From NCBI RefSeq assembly GCF_019704135.1, contig NZ_AP024355.1, positions 496,001-560,000 on the forward strand: a DNA stretch of 64,000 nucleotides, read 5' to 3'. A program made the position numbers and the translations under genes. Below, piece after piece: positions 1 to 8,089 of this stretch (position 1 is its first letter; every line of letters begins with the position of its first letter). Source of the stretch: Desulfuromonas versatilis. Lineage in GTDB: Bacteria > Desulfobacterota > Desulfuromonadia > Desulfuromonadales > NIT-T3. A model generated the notes under the pieces. That model was not told the origin of the DNA. It worked only from the letters and a program-made list of their open reading frames with translations, and made no database searches.

Positions 1-432
1 GCCTGGGACCTGACCCGGCCGCCGGCCTTTCTCGAGCCGGGGAGCTTCGACCGGGTGCTGGTCGATGCCCCCTGCAGCGGGCTCGGCGTGTTGCGCCGCA
101 ACCCCGAGATCCGCTGGCGGCGCGGCGCCGGCGACATCAAGCGCATGGCTGCGCTGCAGGGCAGCATCCTTGACAACGTCGCTGCGCTGGTGCGCCCGGG
201 CGGGGTGCTGGTCTATTCGCTGTGCACTCTCACCGAGGCCGAGAGCGAGGAAACGCTAGCCCGTTTTCTGGCCCGCCAACCCCGCTTCGCCCGCGAGGAT
301 CTGCGTCCCCTGACTCCGCCCGGCTGGGCCGAGCTCTTCGACGACCAGGGCGCCCTGCGCAGCTTCCCCCACCGCCACGGCGGCATGGACGCCTTCTACG
401 CCGTTCGCCTGCGCAGGCAGCAAGGGGATTAG
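1..432 (+). CDS. rsmB: 16S rRNA m5C967 methyltransferase RsmB, C-terminal part (5' end outside window)
   Basis: The frame is open from base 1, so only the last 143 residues are present. They carry the catalytic core of the RsmB/Sun (Nop2-type) RNA methyltransferases: LVDAPCSGLGVLRRNPEIRW, where the PCSG cysteine assists release of the enzyme from RNA, and the later VYSLCTLTEAESEE, where the TLC-type cysteine is the nucleophile (written SLCTL here). The end motif FPHRHGGMDAFYAVRLRR is also typical of the family. The enzyme uses S-adenosylmethionine to methylate cytosine 967 of 16S rRNA. It is followed by rpe on the same strand after 94 bases, an arrangement often seen in this group. The N-terminal NusB-like RNA-binding half lies upstream of the window. 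Confidence 0.9.
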   Translation, partial: AWDLTRPPAFLEPGSFDRVLVDAPCSGLGVLRRNPEIRWRRGAGDIKRMAALQGSILDNVAALVRPGGVLVYSLCTLTEAESEETLARFLARQPRFAREDLRPLTPPGWAELFDDQGALRSFPHRHGGMDAFYAVRLRRQQGD

Positions 433-526
433 AGGTTGAACTCTTGCCCCTCCCATGGCAAAGTGGAGTGATGCGAATTTTTCGGATTTACCGCCTGAAA
501 ATTTTCCAGATTCACAGGATGCACTC

Positions 527-1192
527 ATGATCAAGATTTCCCCCTCGATTCTCTCCGCCGATTTCGCCCGCCTGGGCGAGGAGATCCAGGCCATCGAAAA
601 AGGCGGCGCCGATTACGTCCATGTCGATGTCATGGACGGTCACTTCGTCCCCAATATCACCATCGGTCCGCTGGTGGTCGAGGCCGCCCGCCGGGTGACC
701 CGGCTGCCTCTCGACGTGCACCTGATGATTGAGAACCCCGACCTCTACATCCCCGAATTCGCCCGGGCCGGCGCCGACATCATCACCGTGCACCAGGAGG
801 CCGTGCCGCACCTGCACCGCACCGTGCAGCTGATCCGCAGCCTGGGCAAGAAGGCCGGCGTCTCCATCAACCCGGCCACCCCGGTATCGACCCTCGAGGT
901 GATCCTCGACGAGGTCGACCTGGTGCTGATCATGTCGGTCAACCCCGGATTCGGCGGGCAGAGCTTCATTCCGGCCTGCCTGGGCAAGATCACCGCTCTG
1001 CGCCGGGAGATCGAGCGCCGCGGCCTGAACGTCGAACTCGAGGTGGACGGCGGAGTGAAGACCGAGAACATCGGCGAGATCGCCGCCGCCGGCGCCGACG
1101 TGTTCGTGGCCGGCAGCGCGGTTTTCGGCACCGCCGACTATGGCGCCACCATCGGCCGTTTGCGGGAAAACGCCAGTTCGCTAAGGGTCTGA
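527..1192 (+). CDS. rpe: Ribulose-phosphate 3-epimerase
   Basis: 221 residues, the normal size for this TIM-barrel enzyme, which interconverts ribulose 5-phosphate and xylulose 5-phosphate in the pentose phosphate pathway. Visible family motifs are [17 protein letters not shown] at the N terminus, the metal-binding [12 protein letters not shown] (catalytic Asp about residue 36), [12 protein letters not shown], and the phosphate-binding [13 protein letters not shown] and [12 protein letters not shown] place the start at ATG 527 because AGGA lies at 516-519, 7 bases upstream, and the protein then begins exactly at the conserved MIKISPS; the in-frame ATG at 455 would add 24 unrelated residues. 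Its stop overlaps the start of the next gene in TGATG, so the two are probably translationally coupled. Confidence 0.96.
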   Translation: MIKISPSILSADFARLGEEIQAIEKGGADYVHVDVMDGHFVPNITIGPLVVEAARRVTRLPLDVHLMIENPDLYIPEFARAGADIITVHQEAVPHLHRTVQLIRSLGKKAGVSINPATPVSTLEVILDEVDLVLIMSVNPGFGGQSFIPACLGKITALRREIERRGLNVELEVDGGVKTENIGEIAAAGADVFVAGSAVFGTADYGATIGRLRENASSLRV

Positions 1193-1767
1193 TGCTCGAT
1201 CCGGATCTCATCAGCAGCGCCCTCGAGCGCCACCTGCCGCGGGCCCTGCCCCAGGCGGGCCTGCGCCCGGCGGCGGTGCTGCTGCCGATCTACCGCAGGC
1301 AGGGGCGGGACACCGTCCTGCTCACCCGGCGCAGCGACCGCCTGAATCACCACCGCGGGGAGATCTCCTTTCCCGGCGGCGCCCGAAATGCCGACGATGT
1401 CGATCTGCGGGCGACCGCGCTGCGGGAAACCGAAGAGGAGATGGGGATCCGTGCCGGGGATGTCAGCGTGCTCGGTCGCCTGGATGATTTCGTCTCGGTG
1501 GCCGGCTATCATGTCACCCCCTTCGTCGGGACCTTCCGCTATCCCTACCCCTTCGTGGTCAACCGGGAGGAGATCGCCGAGGTGCTTGAAGTGGATCTCG
1601 AGCAGCTTCGCGACCCGGCCGTCTTCCGCAAGGAGAACTGGAGCCACCGCGGGCGGCAGTTTCCGGTCTGCTTCTACACCGTGGACGGGAATGAGATCTG
1701 GGGGTTGACCGCCGCCATCCTGCGCCAGTTTCTCAAGCGGGTGAGCCTCCGCGGCCAGGTTGCGTAA
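1192..1767 (+). CDS. Nudix hydrolase, CoA pyrophosphatase (NudL/UPF0035) type
   Basis: 191 residues. The stretch LLTRRSDRLNHHRGEISFPGG followed by a modified Nudix box ending in TALRETEEEMGI is diagnostic of the CoA-pyrophosphatase branch of Nudix enzymes, which split coenzyme A or its esters into phosphopantetheine and 3',5'-ADP. The REtxEE acidic residues that bind divalent metal are intact, at about residues 81-86. The start codon overlaps the rpe stop. The exact substrate cannot be read from sequence; other nucleoside diphosphate derivatives are possible. Confidence 0.85.
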   Translation: MLDPDLISSALERHLPRALPQAGLRPAAVLLPIYRRQGRDTVLLTRRSDRLNHHRGEISFPGGARNADDVDLRATALRETEEEMGIRAGDVSVLGRLDDFVSVAGYHVTPFVGTFRYPYPFVVNREEIAEVLEVDLEQLRDPAVFRKENWSHRGRQFPVCFYTVDGNEIWGLTAAILRQFLKRVSLRGQVA

Positions 1768-1824
1768 CTGGCGATACCGGTTAGACTTTCTGCCATCTTT
1801 GTCCTACCTGAGGGGAGTGCCGCC

Positions 1825-3060
1825 ATGGGCCTGTTTCGAAACCTGGGCTTGCTGACCAAGATCGTCCTGCTGATCGGTCTGATCCTGATCTCCTTTTTCG
1901 TGCTCTCCTCGATGATCAGCTATCGTCAGCAGCGCGCGTTCATCATCGAGGAATCGGTGGAAAAGGCCCGCATCATCGCCTCCGAGGCGGTCCAGGCCCG
2001 CGAGTACATCTCCCAGCAGCTGCAGGTGGGGAACATCCCCCTTTCCGAGCAGCGCTACGGGATGATCCCCGTGGTTGCCTCCAACCGCATCGGCCAACGG
2101 GTCGCCGAAGATCTCGATTACCGTATCCGCCAGGTTTCCAACCGCTACCGCAATCCGAAAAACGCCCCCGATGCCTTCGAGGCCGAGGTGCTCGATCGCT
2201 TCGTCGCCGACGCCGCCTGGCGCGAGCATTACGCCATTACCGAACTCGACGGCCAACCCGTGTTCCGCTACCTGCAGGCCTTCACCGCGGACCAGAGCTG
2301 CCTGGAGTGTCACAGCGACCCGGCCGTGGCCCCCGAATTTATCAAGACCCTGTTCCCCCCGCAAACCGACCAGGCTTATCACTACAAAATCGGCGAGGTG
2401 ATCGGCGCCGCCTCGGTGACCATTCCCATGGACAAGCTGGAGCGGCAGATTCTGGCCAATTTCCGCAACGACACCCTGCTGATCGGCGGCATTTTCCTGG
2501 TGCTGATCACCTGCCTGGGGCTGTTGACGCGTTTCGCCGTTACCCGGCCCCTCGGGCTGCTCGGCGAGGCGATCGGGGAAATCGTGCGTACCGGCCGCTT
2601 CGAGGAGAAGCTGCCGCCGCGGGGGCGCGACGAGATCGGCAGGCTGATCGAGGGGTTCAACGAAATGATCGAGCACCTGGGCGAAAAAACCAGCCATCTC
2701 GAAGAATCGGAGAAACGCTTCCGGGTGTTGACCGAAACCGCCCGCGACGGCATCATCTCCTTTTTGGCCAACGGCCAGATCATCTTGTTCAATCGCCAGG
2801 CCGAGCGGATCTTCGGTTACAGTAAACGCGAGGCCCTGGGGCTGTCGGTTGACCGGCTGATCCACGAGGAGTGCACCTCGCTGGGCGAACAGGGGGTCGA
2901 GGCCTACCTGAAGCAGAACTGCGCCCGCCTGATGCAGGAGTTGAATCGGGTAACGGGCCGCCGTCGCGACGGCACCCGCCTGACCCTGGAATTTTCCCTT
3001 TCGGTTGCCGAATCCGACGGACACCTGTTCTATACGGTGATTGTCCGCGAATCGCACTGA
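1825..3060 (+). CDS. Membrane sensor protein: DUF3365 (haem-binding type) - HAMP - PAS, no output domain
   Basis: 411 residues. One transmembrane helix at about 13-30, a periplasmic DUF3365/Tll0287-like domain to about 210, a second helix at about 217-235, a HAMP linker to about 290 and a PAS domain at about 295-411. The periplasmic domain holds a CLECH motif at 159-163, a CxxCH c-type haem attachment site, consistent with a redox or gas sensor. The protein ends right after the PAS fold: no histidine kinase, GGDEF or methyl-accepting module follows, and the next gene starts 29 bases later in a different family. It must therefore signal through a partner, or it is a truncated kinase. A weak promoter-like pair (TTGCGT, TAGACT) lies about 60 bases upstream of the start. 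Confidence 0.8.
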   Translation: MGLFRNLGLLTKIVLLIGLILISFFVLSSMISYRQQRAFIIEESVEKARIIASEAVQAREYISQQLQVGNIPLSEQRYGMIPVVASNRIGQRVAEDLDYRIRQVSNRYRNPKNAPDAFEAEVLDRFVADAAWREHYAITELDGQPVFRYLQAFTADQSCLECHSDPAVAPEFIKTLFPPQTDQAYHYKIGEVIGAASVTIPMDKLERQILANFRNDTLLIGGIFLVLITCLGLLTRFAVTRPLGLLGEAIGEIVRTGRFEEKLPPRGRDEIGRLIEGFNEMIEHLGEKTSHLEESEKRFRVLTETARDGIISFLANGQIILFNRQAERIFGYSKREALGLSVDRLIHEECTSLGEQGVEAYLKQNCARLMQELNRVTGRRRDGTRLTLEFSLSVAESDGHLFYTVIVRESH

Positions 3061-3089
3061 CCAACCTCTGTCGACAGGGTGAATAGCCG

Positions 3090-4943
3090 ATGACCCAATC
3101 CGCCCATCGCGGCCCGCGCTTTCTGGATCGTCTCGCCGAGCAGGTGATCATCGGCGACGGGGCCATGGGGACGCTGCTCTACAGCCGCGGAACCCCGCTC
3201 GATGTCAATTTCGAACATCTCAACCTGGTCAAGCCCGAGCTGATCCGCGAGGTGCACGGGGAATATCTCGCCGCGGGCGCCGCTCTGGTGGAAACCAACA
3301 CCTTCGGGGCCAACGCCCTGAACCTAGGCGCAGTCGGCCTGGAGGGAAAGGTTCGGGCGATCAACGAGGCCGGGGCCCGGCTGGCCCGGCAGGCGGCCGG
3401 CCCCGGGCGCTTCGTGGCCGGTGCGGTGGGCCCGCTGATCCGTCCGCGCGGCGAAGCCGCTGAAGTCCCCCGTTCCCAGCGCCGGGCGGTTTTCCATGAA
3501 CAGATGGAGGCGCTGGCCGAAGGGGGGGTGGACCTGTTCATGCTGGAGACGTTCTCCTCCCTGGAAGATCTGGAGCTGGTTCTCGATGTGGCCAGGGAGC
3601 TGGGCCTGCCGGCGGTGGCCCAGATGGCCTACCTGGAGGGGGGGCGCACCCGGGAAGGGGTGAGCGCCGAAATCGGTGCGCGCAGGCTCACCGAGGCCGG
3701 CGCCTCGGTGCTGGGGGCCAATTGCGGCTCGGGCCCCCGCGAGCTGATCCAGGTGCTGGAGCGCATGGGGGCGGTTTCGCCGCTGCCGCTCTCCGCCTTT
3801 CCCAACAGCGGATTTCCCCAGTACCTGGACGGTCGCTACATCTACCTGGCCACCCCGGAGTATTTTGCCGCCAAGGGGGCCGAAATGGTGGCCGCCGGGG
3901 CAGCGCTGGTGGGGGGGTGCTGTGGGACGACTCCCGAGCACATTCGCGCCCTGGCCGAGGCCCTCAAGGGGATGCGCCCTGCCGCGCGAAAGCTCCACCC
4001 GGTCCGGGGGCTCACCGCGGTCGCCGAACCCGTCGCGGCGCCGGCGGGAGTGCGGCCGACCTTCCTGGATGGCTGGGGCAAGCGGCCGGTGGTTACCGTG
4101 GAACTCGACCCGCCCAGGGGGGTGGACTGCGAAAAGGTGCTCGCCGGTGCCCGGGAGCTGGCTGCGGCGGGGGTCGATGCCATCAGCCTGGCCGAAAATC
4201 CCCTGGCCCGCATCCGCATGGGCAACCTGGCGCTGGCCCGGGTGATCCAAGAGCAGACCGGCCTCGAGGTCATCGCCCATGTCACCTGCCGCGACCGCAA
4301 CCTGATCGGCCTGCATTCGGAACTGATGGGCGCCCACCTGCTGGGCTTGCGCAACATTCTGGCGGTGACCGGGGATCCGGTTTCGGTGGGGGGGGAATCG
4401 GGGGCAACCAGCGTCTTCGACCTGAACTCCGTCGGGCTTCTCGAACTGCTCTCGGCGCTCAACGCCGGAAAGAGCCTGCTCGGGGCGGAGCTGGGCGGCC
4501 GTACCCAGTTCCTGCTCGGGGCGGCCTTCAACCCCAATCTGCCAAGCATGACCGGGCAACTCAACCGGCTGCGCAAGAAAATCGCCGCCGGTGCCCGCTT
4601 TGTCCAGACTCAGCCCATCTACTCAGAACGGATTCTCCAGCAGCTGATCGAGCAGACCGACCCCCTGGAAATCCCTGTCCTGGTGGGGGTGCTGCCGCTG
4701 GTGAGTGAGCGGAACGCCGAGTTCCTGCATAACGAAGTGCCGGGGATTACCCTGCCGGAAGAGGTGCGCAGGCGCATGAAAGGCAAAAGTGGCGAGGAAG
4801 GGGTGCGGGAAGGGATGGCTATCGCCCGGGAGCTGGTGGAGGCCGGGCGGGGCAAAGTCGGTGGCTGGTACCTGATGCCCCCCTTCGGCAAGGTGGGACT
4901 GGCCCGGGAGCTGGTGGAGTTTATCCGCGGCGCTGCGCCTTGA
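3090..4943 (+). CDS. Bifunctional homocysteine S-methyltransferase / 5,10-methylenetetrahydrofolate reductase
   Basis: 617 residues with two enzyme domains in one chain. Residues 1 to about 300 are a homocysteine methyltransferase barrel: IGDGAMGTLLYSRG at the start, ANCGSGP near 211 and VGGCCGTTPEHIRAL near 275 supply the three zinc-binding cysteines. Residues about 330-617 are a MetF-like flavin barrel (VTVELDPPRGVD, VTCRDRNLIGLHSELMG, FVQTQPIY, PVLVGVLPLVS). The fused enzyme would make methyltetrahydrofolate and transfer a methyl group to homocysteine, as in the YitJ-type proteins; no cobalamin-binding domain is visible. The gene runs into glutaredoxin on the opposite strand, with the 3' ends overlapping by 23 bases. 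Confidence 0.9.
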   Translation: MTQSAHRGPRFLDRLAEQVIIGDGAMGTLLYSRGTPLDVNFEHLNLVKPELIREVHGEYLAAGAALVETNTFGANALNLGAVGLEGKVRAINEAGARLARQAAGPGRFVAGAVGPLIRPRGEAAEVPRSQRRAVFHEQMEALAEGGVDLFMLETFSSLEDLELVLDVARELGLPAVAQMAYLEGGRTREGVSAEIGARRLTEAGASVLGANCGSGPRELIQVLERMGAVSPLPLSAFPNSGFPQYLDGRYIYLATPEYFAAKGAEMVAAGAALVGGCCGTTPEHIRALAEALKGMRPAARKLHPVRGLTAVAEPVAAPAGVRPTFLDGWGKRPVVTVELDPPRGVDCEKVLAGARELAAAGVDAISLAENPLARIRMGNLALARVIQEQTGLEVIAHVTCRDRNLIGLHSELMGAHLLGLRNILAVTGDPVSVGGESGATSVFDLNSVGLLELLSALNAGKSLLGAELGGRTQFLLGAAFNPNLPSMTGQLNRLRKKIAAGARFVQTQPIYSERILQQLIEQTDPLEIPVLVGVLPLVSERNAEFLHNEVPGITLPEEVRRRMKGKSGEEGVREGMAIARELVEAGRGKVGGWYLMPPFGKVGLARELVEFIRGAAP

Positions 4944-5193
4944 GACCCAGCCGGCCGTCGAGCTCGCCGGTTTCGTCCAGGTCGAAGAGTTCGCTGCAGC
5001 CCCCCAGCAGCACGCCGTCGATGAAAATTTCCGGAACGGTCTGGCGGCCGGAGCGCTGTTGCATCTCCTTTTCCTTGAGCGGGTCGGCGGTGACGTCGTA
5101 TTCAACGAAGCTTACCCCCTTGATCCGCAGCAGTTCCTTGGCCCGCTTGCAGTAGGGGCAGTAGCTCTTGGTATAAATTTCCACCTTGTTCAT
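4921..5193 (-). CDS. grxC: Glutaredoxin (GrxC type)
   Basis: 90 residues with the dithiol active site CPYC at positions 12-15 (YTKSYCPYCKRAKELL), the TVPEIFIDG cis-proline loop and the GGCSEL glutathione-binding loop. It reduces protein or glutathione mixed disulfides in the cytoplasm. It is transcribed against the methyltransferase/reductase gene and overlaps its last 23 bases. An additional cysteine in GGCSE is common in this family. Confidence 0.93.
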   Translation of the reverse strand: MNKVEIYTKSYCPYCKRAKELLRIKGVSFVEYDVTADPLKEKEMQQRSGRQTVPEIFIDGVLLGGCSELFDLDETGELDGRLGLKAQRRG

Positions 5194-5284
5194 TTCCGGC
5201 TCCTCGCAACCTGGTCACAGTGGAGACTCATTTTAACTGAGGTTGCCCGACTTGCAAGAGAACTCCGAAAAAAGGGGTGAGCTG

Positions 5285-5701
5285 ATGCGCAGAATCAAAG
5301 GTTTGGCCCTGCTGGGGCTCTTTTTTCTCCTCCTGGGCGGCTGCGGGGTGGTGGTGCAGCCCGGCAAGGAATTCCATCTGGCCAGCCGGGATTTCGCCCA
5401 GCGACTGCGCTGGATGGATGTTTCCGGGACGGCGCGGCACATGCTCCCCGAGTATGCCGAGGATTACCGGCAGCGGTACCTGGGCAGGGAGGACCTGCGC
5501 ATAGTCGACGTACGTTTCGAAACCATCGAGTTGCTGGAGCAGGGCAGGGAAGCCGAGGCCCGGATGGTGGTCGAATACTACCTGCTCCCCTCGCTTAATG
5601 TGAAAAAATTCCGTTTTTCCCAGCATTGGGCTTACCTCGGGGGAGATCGCTACCACCCCGGGGTCTGGACCATCACCTCACCATTCCCGCCATTTCCCTG
5701 A
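5285..5701 (+). CDS. Small predicted lipoprotein, unknown function
   Basis: 138 residues. ATG 5285 is preceded by AGGGGTGA and begins a lipoprotein signal: MRRIKG, a hydrophobic stretch and the lipobox LLGGC with the acylated cysteine at about residue 20. The mature part (KEFHLASRDFAQRLRWMDVSG...) is a compact alpha/beta-looking domain with many charged residues and no motif I recognise. It resembles the size class of small lipoproteins conserved in the Desulfuromonadales. It stands alone between glutaredoxin and the sfr operon. Confidence 0.7.
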   Translation: MRRIKGLALLGLFFLLLGGCGVVVQPGKEFHLASRDFAQRLRWMDVSGTARHMLPEYAEDYRQRYLGREDLRIVDVRFETIELLEQGREAEARMVVEYYLLPSLNVKKFRFSQHWAYLGGDRYHPGVWTITSPFPPFP

Positions 5702-5858
5702 ACTTTCAGGAGTCCCTTCTGCGCGGCTCGACTACCCGCAGGCCCATCCCCGCCGGGGTCGAGAAAAGCCCCCGTCATTTCGATCCTTTATTAGGAGTCT
5801 TTGGTGAATGCGGGGCAAATTTCCCCTTGATTTAGGTTTAACAGATATGCTATTTAAC

Positions 5859-5873
5859 TGCATACTGTATACA
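5859..5873. promoter_or_regulatory. GntR-like operator upstream of sfrBA
   Basis: A 15-base near-perfect palindrome with the pattern TGNATACNGTATNCA, only the outer spacer pair not matching. It lies about 108 bases upstream of sfrB in a 279-base AT-rich gap. GTAT/ATAC half sites around an odd centre are typical of GntR-family regulators. A weak promoter (TTGATT at 5827-5832, TATTTA at 5851-5856) would place it over the transcription start, which fits repression. The regulator itself is not in the window. Confidence 0.45.
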
Positions 5874-5980
5874 AAATGATGAGCATTTGACACAGGAATT
5901 TGTGCAGCGTTTCCGAAACTTTCAAGGACTTCTGCGTGCCCTTTTAGCGGTTAGGGGGCAGGTACGTATGGGAGGTCGGT

Positions 5981-8005
5981 TTGGCCCAGATCGTTTTTTC
6001 CAGTTGGGGTAGTAAGATTGTCGACAATCGCCAGGGCGGCGGCAGCGAGGCGCAACCTGCCAATCTGAAGTTACCCGCTACCTACGACGGAGAGCGGCCC
6101 TGGGCTGCCTTCCTGGGGTGGGACGGGGTGGTGGTCGCCGACCCGAAGGTGGACATCGTGGCCATGGCCGCGGAGTATGCCAAGCGGGTTCAGGAAGATT
6201 ACTGCTGCGCCAAGTGCACGCCGGGGAAAAAGGGGACTCGCGTCCTGCAGGACACGCTGGCCCGCATCCTCTCCGGTCACGGCGAGGAGCGCGACCTGGA
6301 CACCATCGAGACGGTGGCCGAGCTGCTGCAGAACTGCAAGTGCACCCTGTGCCTGAGCTCGGCCAAGCCGCTGGTCGATACGGTCAAGCACTTTCGCGCC
6401 GACTATCTCGCCTACATCAGCGGTGAGCGCAAGCCCCGGGCCGCCTCCCGCTACCAGGTCAAACTGACCGCCCCCTGCCAGGACAAGTGCCCGGCCCACA
6501 TCGACATCCCCGCCTACATCGAGGCGATCAAGGAATACCGTTTCGACGAGTCCTTGGCCACCATCCGGGAGAACATGCCGCTGCCTTCGGTGTGCGGCAG
6601 GGTCTGCCCCCACCCCTGCGAAACCGCCTGCCGGCGCAAAAACGTCGACGAACCGATCAGCATCATGGTGCTCAAGCGCAGCGCGGCCGACTGGGAGATG
6701 CTGCGCAAGCAGGAGCCGCCGATGCGCCCCAAGCCGCGCAAGAACCAGACCGTCGCGGTGGTCGGCGCCGGGCCGGCCGGCCTGGCGGCGGCCTACTACC
6801 TGGCTTTGGAAGGGTTCCCGGTCACCATCTACGAGGCGCTCCCCGAAGGGTACGGCGGCGGCATGATCGCCGTCGGCATCCCCCCCTACCGCATGCCGCG
6901 CCACATCCTGCAGCGCGACATCGACATCATCAGCGCCCTGGGCGTCGAGATCATCTACGACACCCGGATCGGCAAGGACATCACCCTGCCCCAGCTCAAG
7001 GAGAAGTACGACGCCGTGCTGCTCGCCCCCGGCGCCCATCGCTCCAAGCCGATGGGGGTCGAAGGTGAGGACAAGGGCTACAAGGGCTTTCTCACCGGCG
7101 GCATCGATTTTCTGCGCGAGGCCTACATGGGCCGCCCCACCGGCATGGGCAAGAAGGTCGTGGTGGTCGGCGGCGGCAACACCGCCATCGACTGCGTCCG
7201 CGTGGCGCTGCGCGAGGGGGCCGAGGAGTCGACCCTGCTCTATCGCCGGACCCGCAAGGAGATGCCTGCCGATGTCTGGGAGGTCGACGGCGCCGATGAG
7301 GAAGGGGTCAAGTTCGAATTCCTGGTCCTGCCCACCAAGATTGTCGTCGATGAAAAGGAGCAGGTCACCGGCGTCGAGTGCGTGCGCATGGAACTCGGCG
7401 AGCCCGACGCCTCGGGCCGCCGGCGCCCCCAGCCGGTGGAGGGGAGCGAGTTCATCATCGAGTGCGACACGGTCATTCCGGCCATCGGCCAGGACCCCGA
7501 CCTCTCTTTCATCCCCGAGGGGATGGGGATCGACATCACCCGCTGGAATACGGTGGTCACCAAGTACCTGCCGCTCAAGGATGCCGAGGGCAAGTCGCTC
7601 AAGGACGGCATGGGCAACTACCTTTCGCGGACCCTCATCACCGATCTGGACGGGGTGTTCGCCAGCGGTGACGCCGAAATCGGCCCGCTCACCGTGGTGG
7701 CCTGCGTCGGCAACGGACACCGGGCCGCCCGGGTGATCCAGCGCTGGCTCGAGGAAGGCAAGGCATACCTGAGCGACGACGAGATCTTCGACGACATTCT
7801 CACCAACCTGGGGGTGTACGACAAGAGCGAGCAGGTCCCCTGGCTCGATTCGGCCAAACGCGAGCACCAGAGCGAGATCCATGGTCGGGAACGGGCCAGC
7901 TACAAGAACTACTGCGAGGTGGAACTCGGCTTCACCAACAGCCAGGCGGTCAAGGAAGCCGAGCGTTGCCTGCGCTGTTATCGCGTGGCCATGGTTGCCA
8001 TGTAG
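5981..8005 (+). CDS. sfrB: SfrB-type NADPH oxidoreductase beta subunit (GltD-like flavoprotein with NuoF-like Fe-S domain)
   Basis: 674 residues, TTG start chosen because GGAGG ends 5 bases before it and the nearby ATG is out of frame. Residues about 60-145 form a NuoF C-terminal-like iron-sulphur module (CCAKCTPGKKG at 75-85 and CKCTLC at 119-124). Residues about 160-670 are a glutamate synthase small subunit (GltD)-like dehydrogenase: Fe-S cysteines at 166, 170, 205, 209, 213 and 217, the FAD site VGAGPAGLAAAYY near 261, and the NADPH site VVVVGGGNTAIDC near 393. It pairs with the next gene; the Geobacter SfrAB complex was isolated as a soluble NADPH-dependent Fe(III) reductase, and a role in NADPH reoxidation was inferred from mutants. 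Confidence 0.85.
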   Translation: MAQIVFSSWGSKIVDNRQGGGSEAQPANLKLPATYDGERPWAAFLGWDGVVVADPKVDIVAMAAEYAKRVQEDYCCAKCTPGKKGTRVLQDTLARILSGHGEERDLDTIETVAELLQNCKCTLCLSSAKPLVDTVKHFRADYLAYISGERKPRAASRYQVKLTAPCQDKCPAHIDIPAYIEAIKEYRFDESLATIRENMPLPSVCGRVCPHPCETACRRKNVDEPISIMVLKRSAADWEMLRKQEPPMRPKPRKNQTVAVVGAGPAGLAAAYYLALEGFPVTIYEALPEGYGGGMIAVGIPPYRMPRHILQRDIDIISALGVEIIYDTRIGKDITLPQLKEKYDAVLLAPGAHRSKPMGVEGEDKGYKGFLTGGIDFLREAYMGRPTGMGKKVVVVGGGNTAIDCVRVALREGAEESTLLYRRTRKEMPADVWEVDGADEEGVKFEFLVLPTKIVVDEKEQVTGVECVRMELGEPDASGRRRPQPVEGSEFIIECDTVIPAIGQDPDLSFIPEGMGIDITRWNTVVTKYLPLKDAEGKSLKDGMGNYLSRTLITDLDGVFASGDAEIGPLTVVACVGNGHRAARVIQRWLEEGKAYLSDDEIFDDILTNLGVYDKSEQVPWLDSAKREHQSEIHGRERASYKNYCEVELGFTNSQAVKEAERCLRCYRVAMVAM

Positions 8006-8089
8006 GTCCAGGACATCCTTCTCTTTATTGCGGCGGCGGGCCCGGGTGCGCAGTTCGGGTTATCAGCCAGGTTTTGAGGTGAGAATAAT

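Noticed and set aside
6071-7882. 603-codon minus-strand frame over sfrB
   Set aside because: A shadow of the sfrB codon pattern with no recognisable domain.
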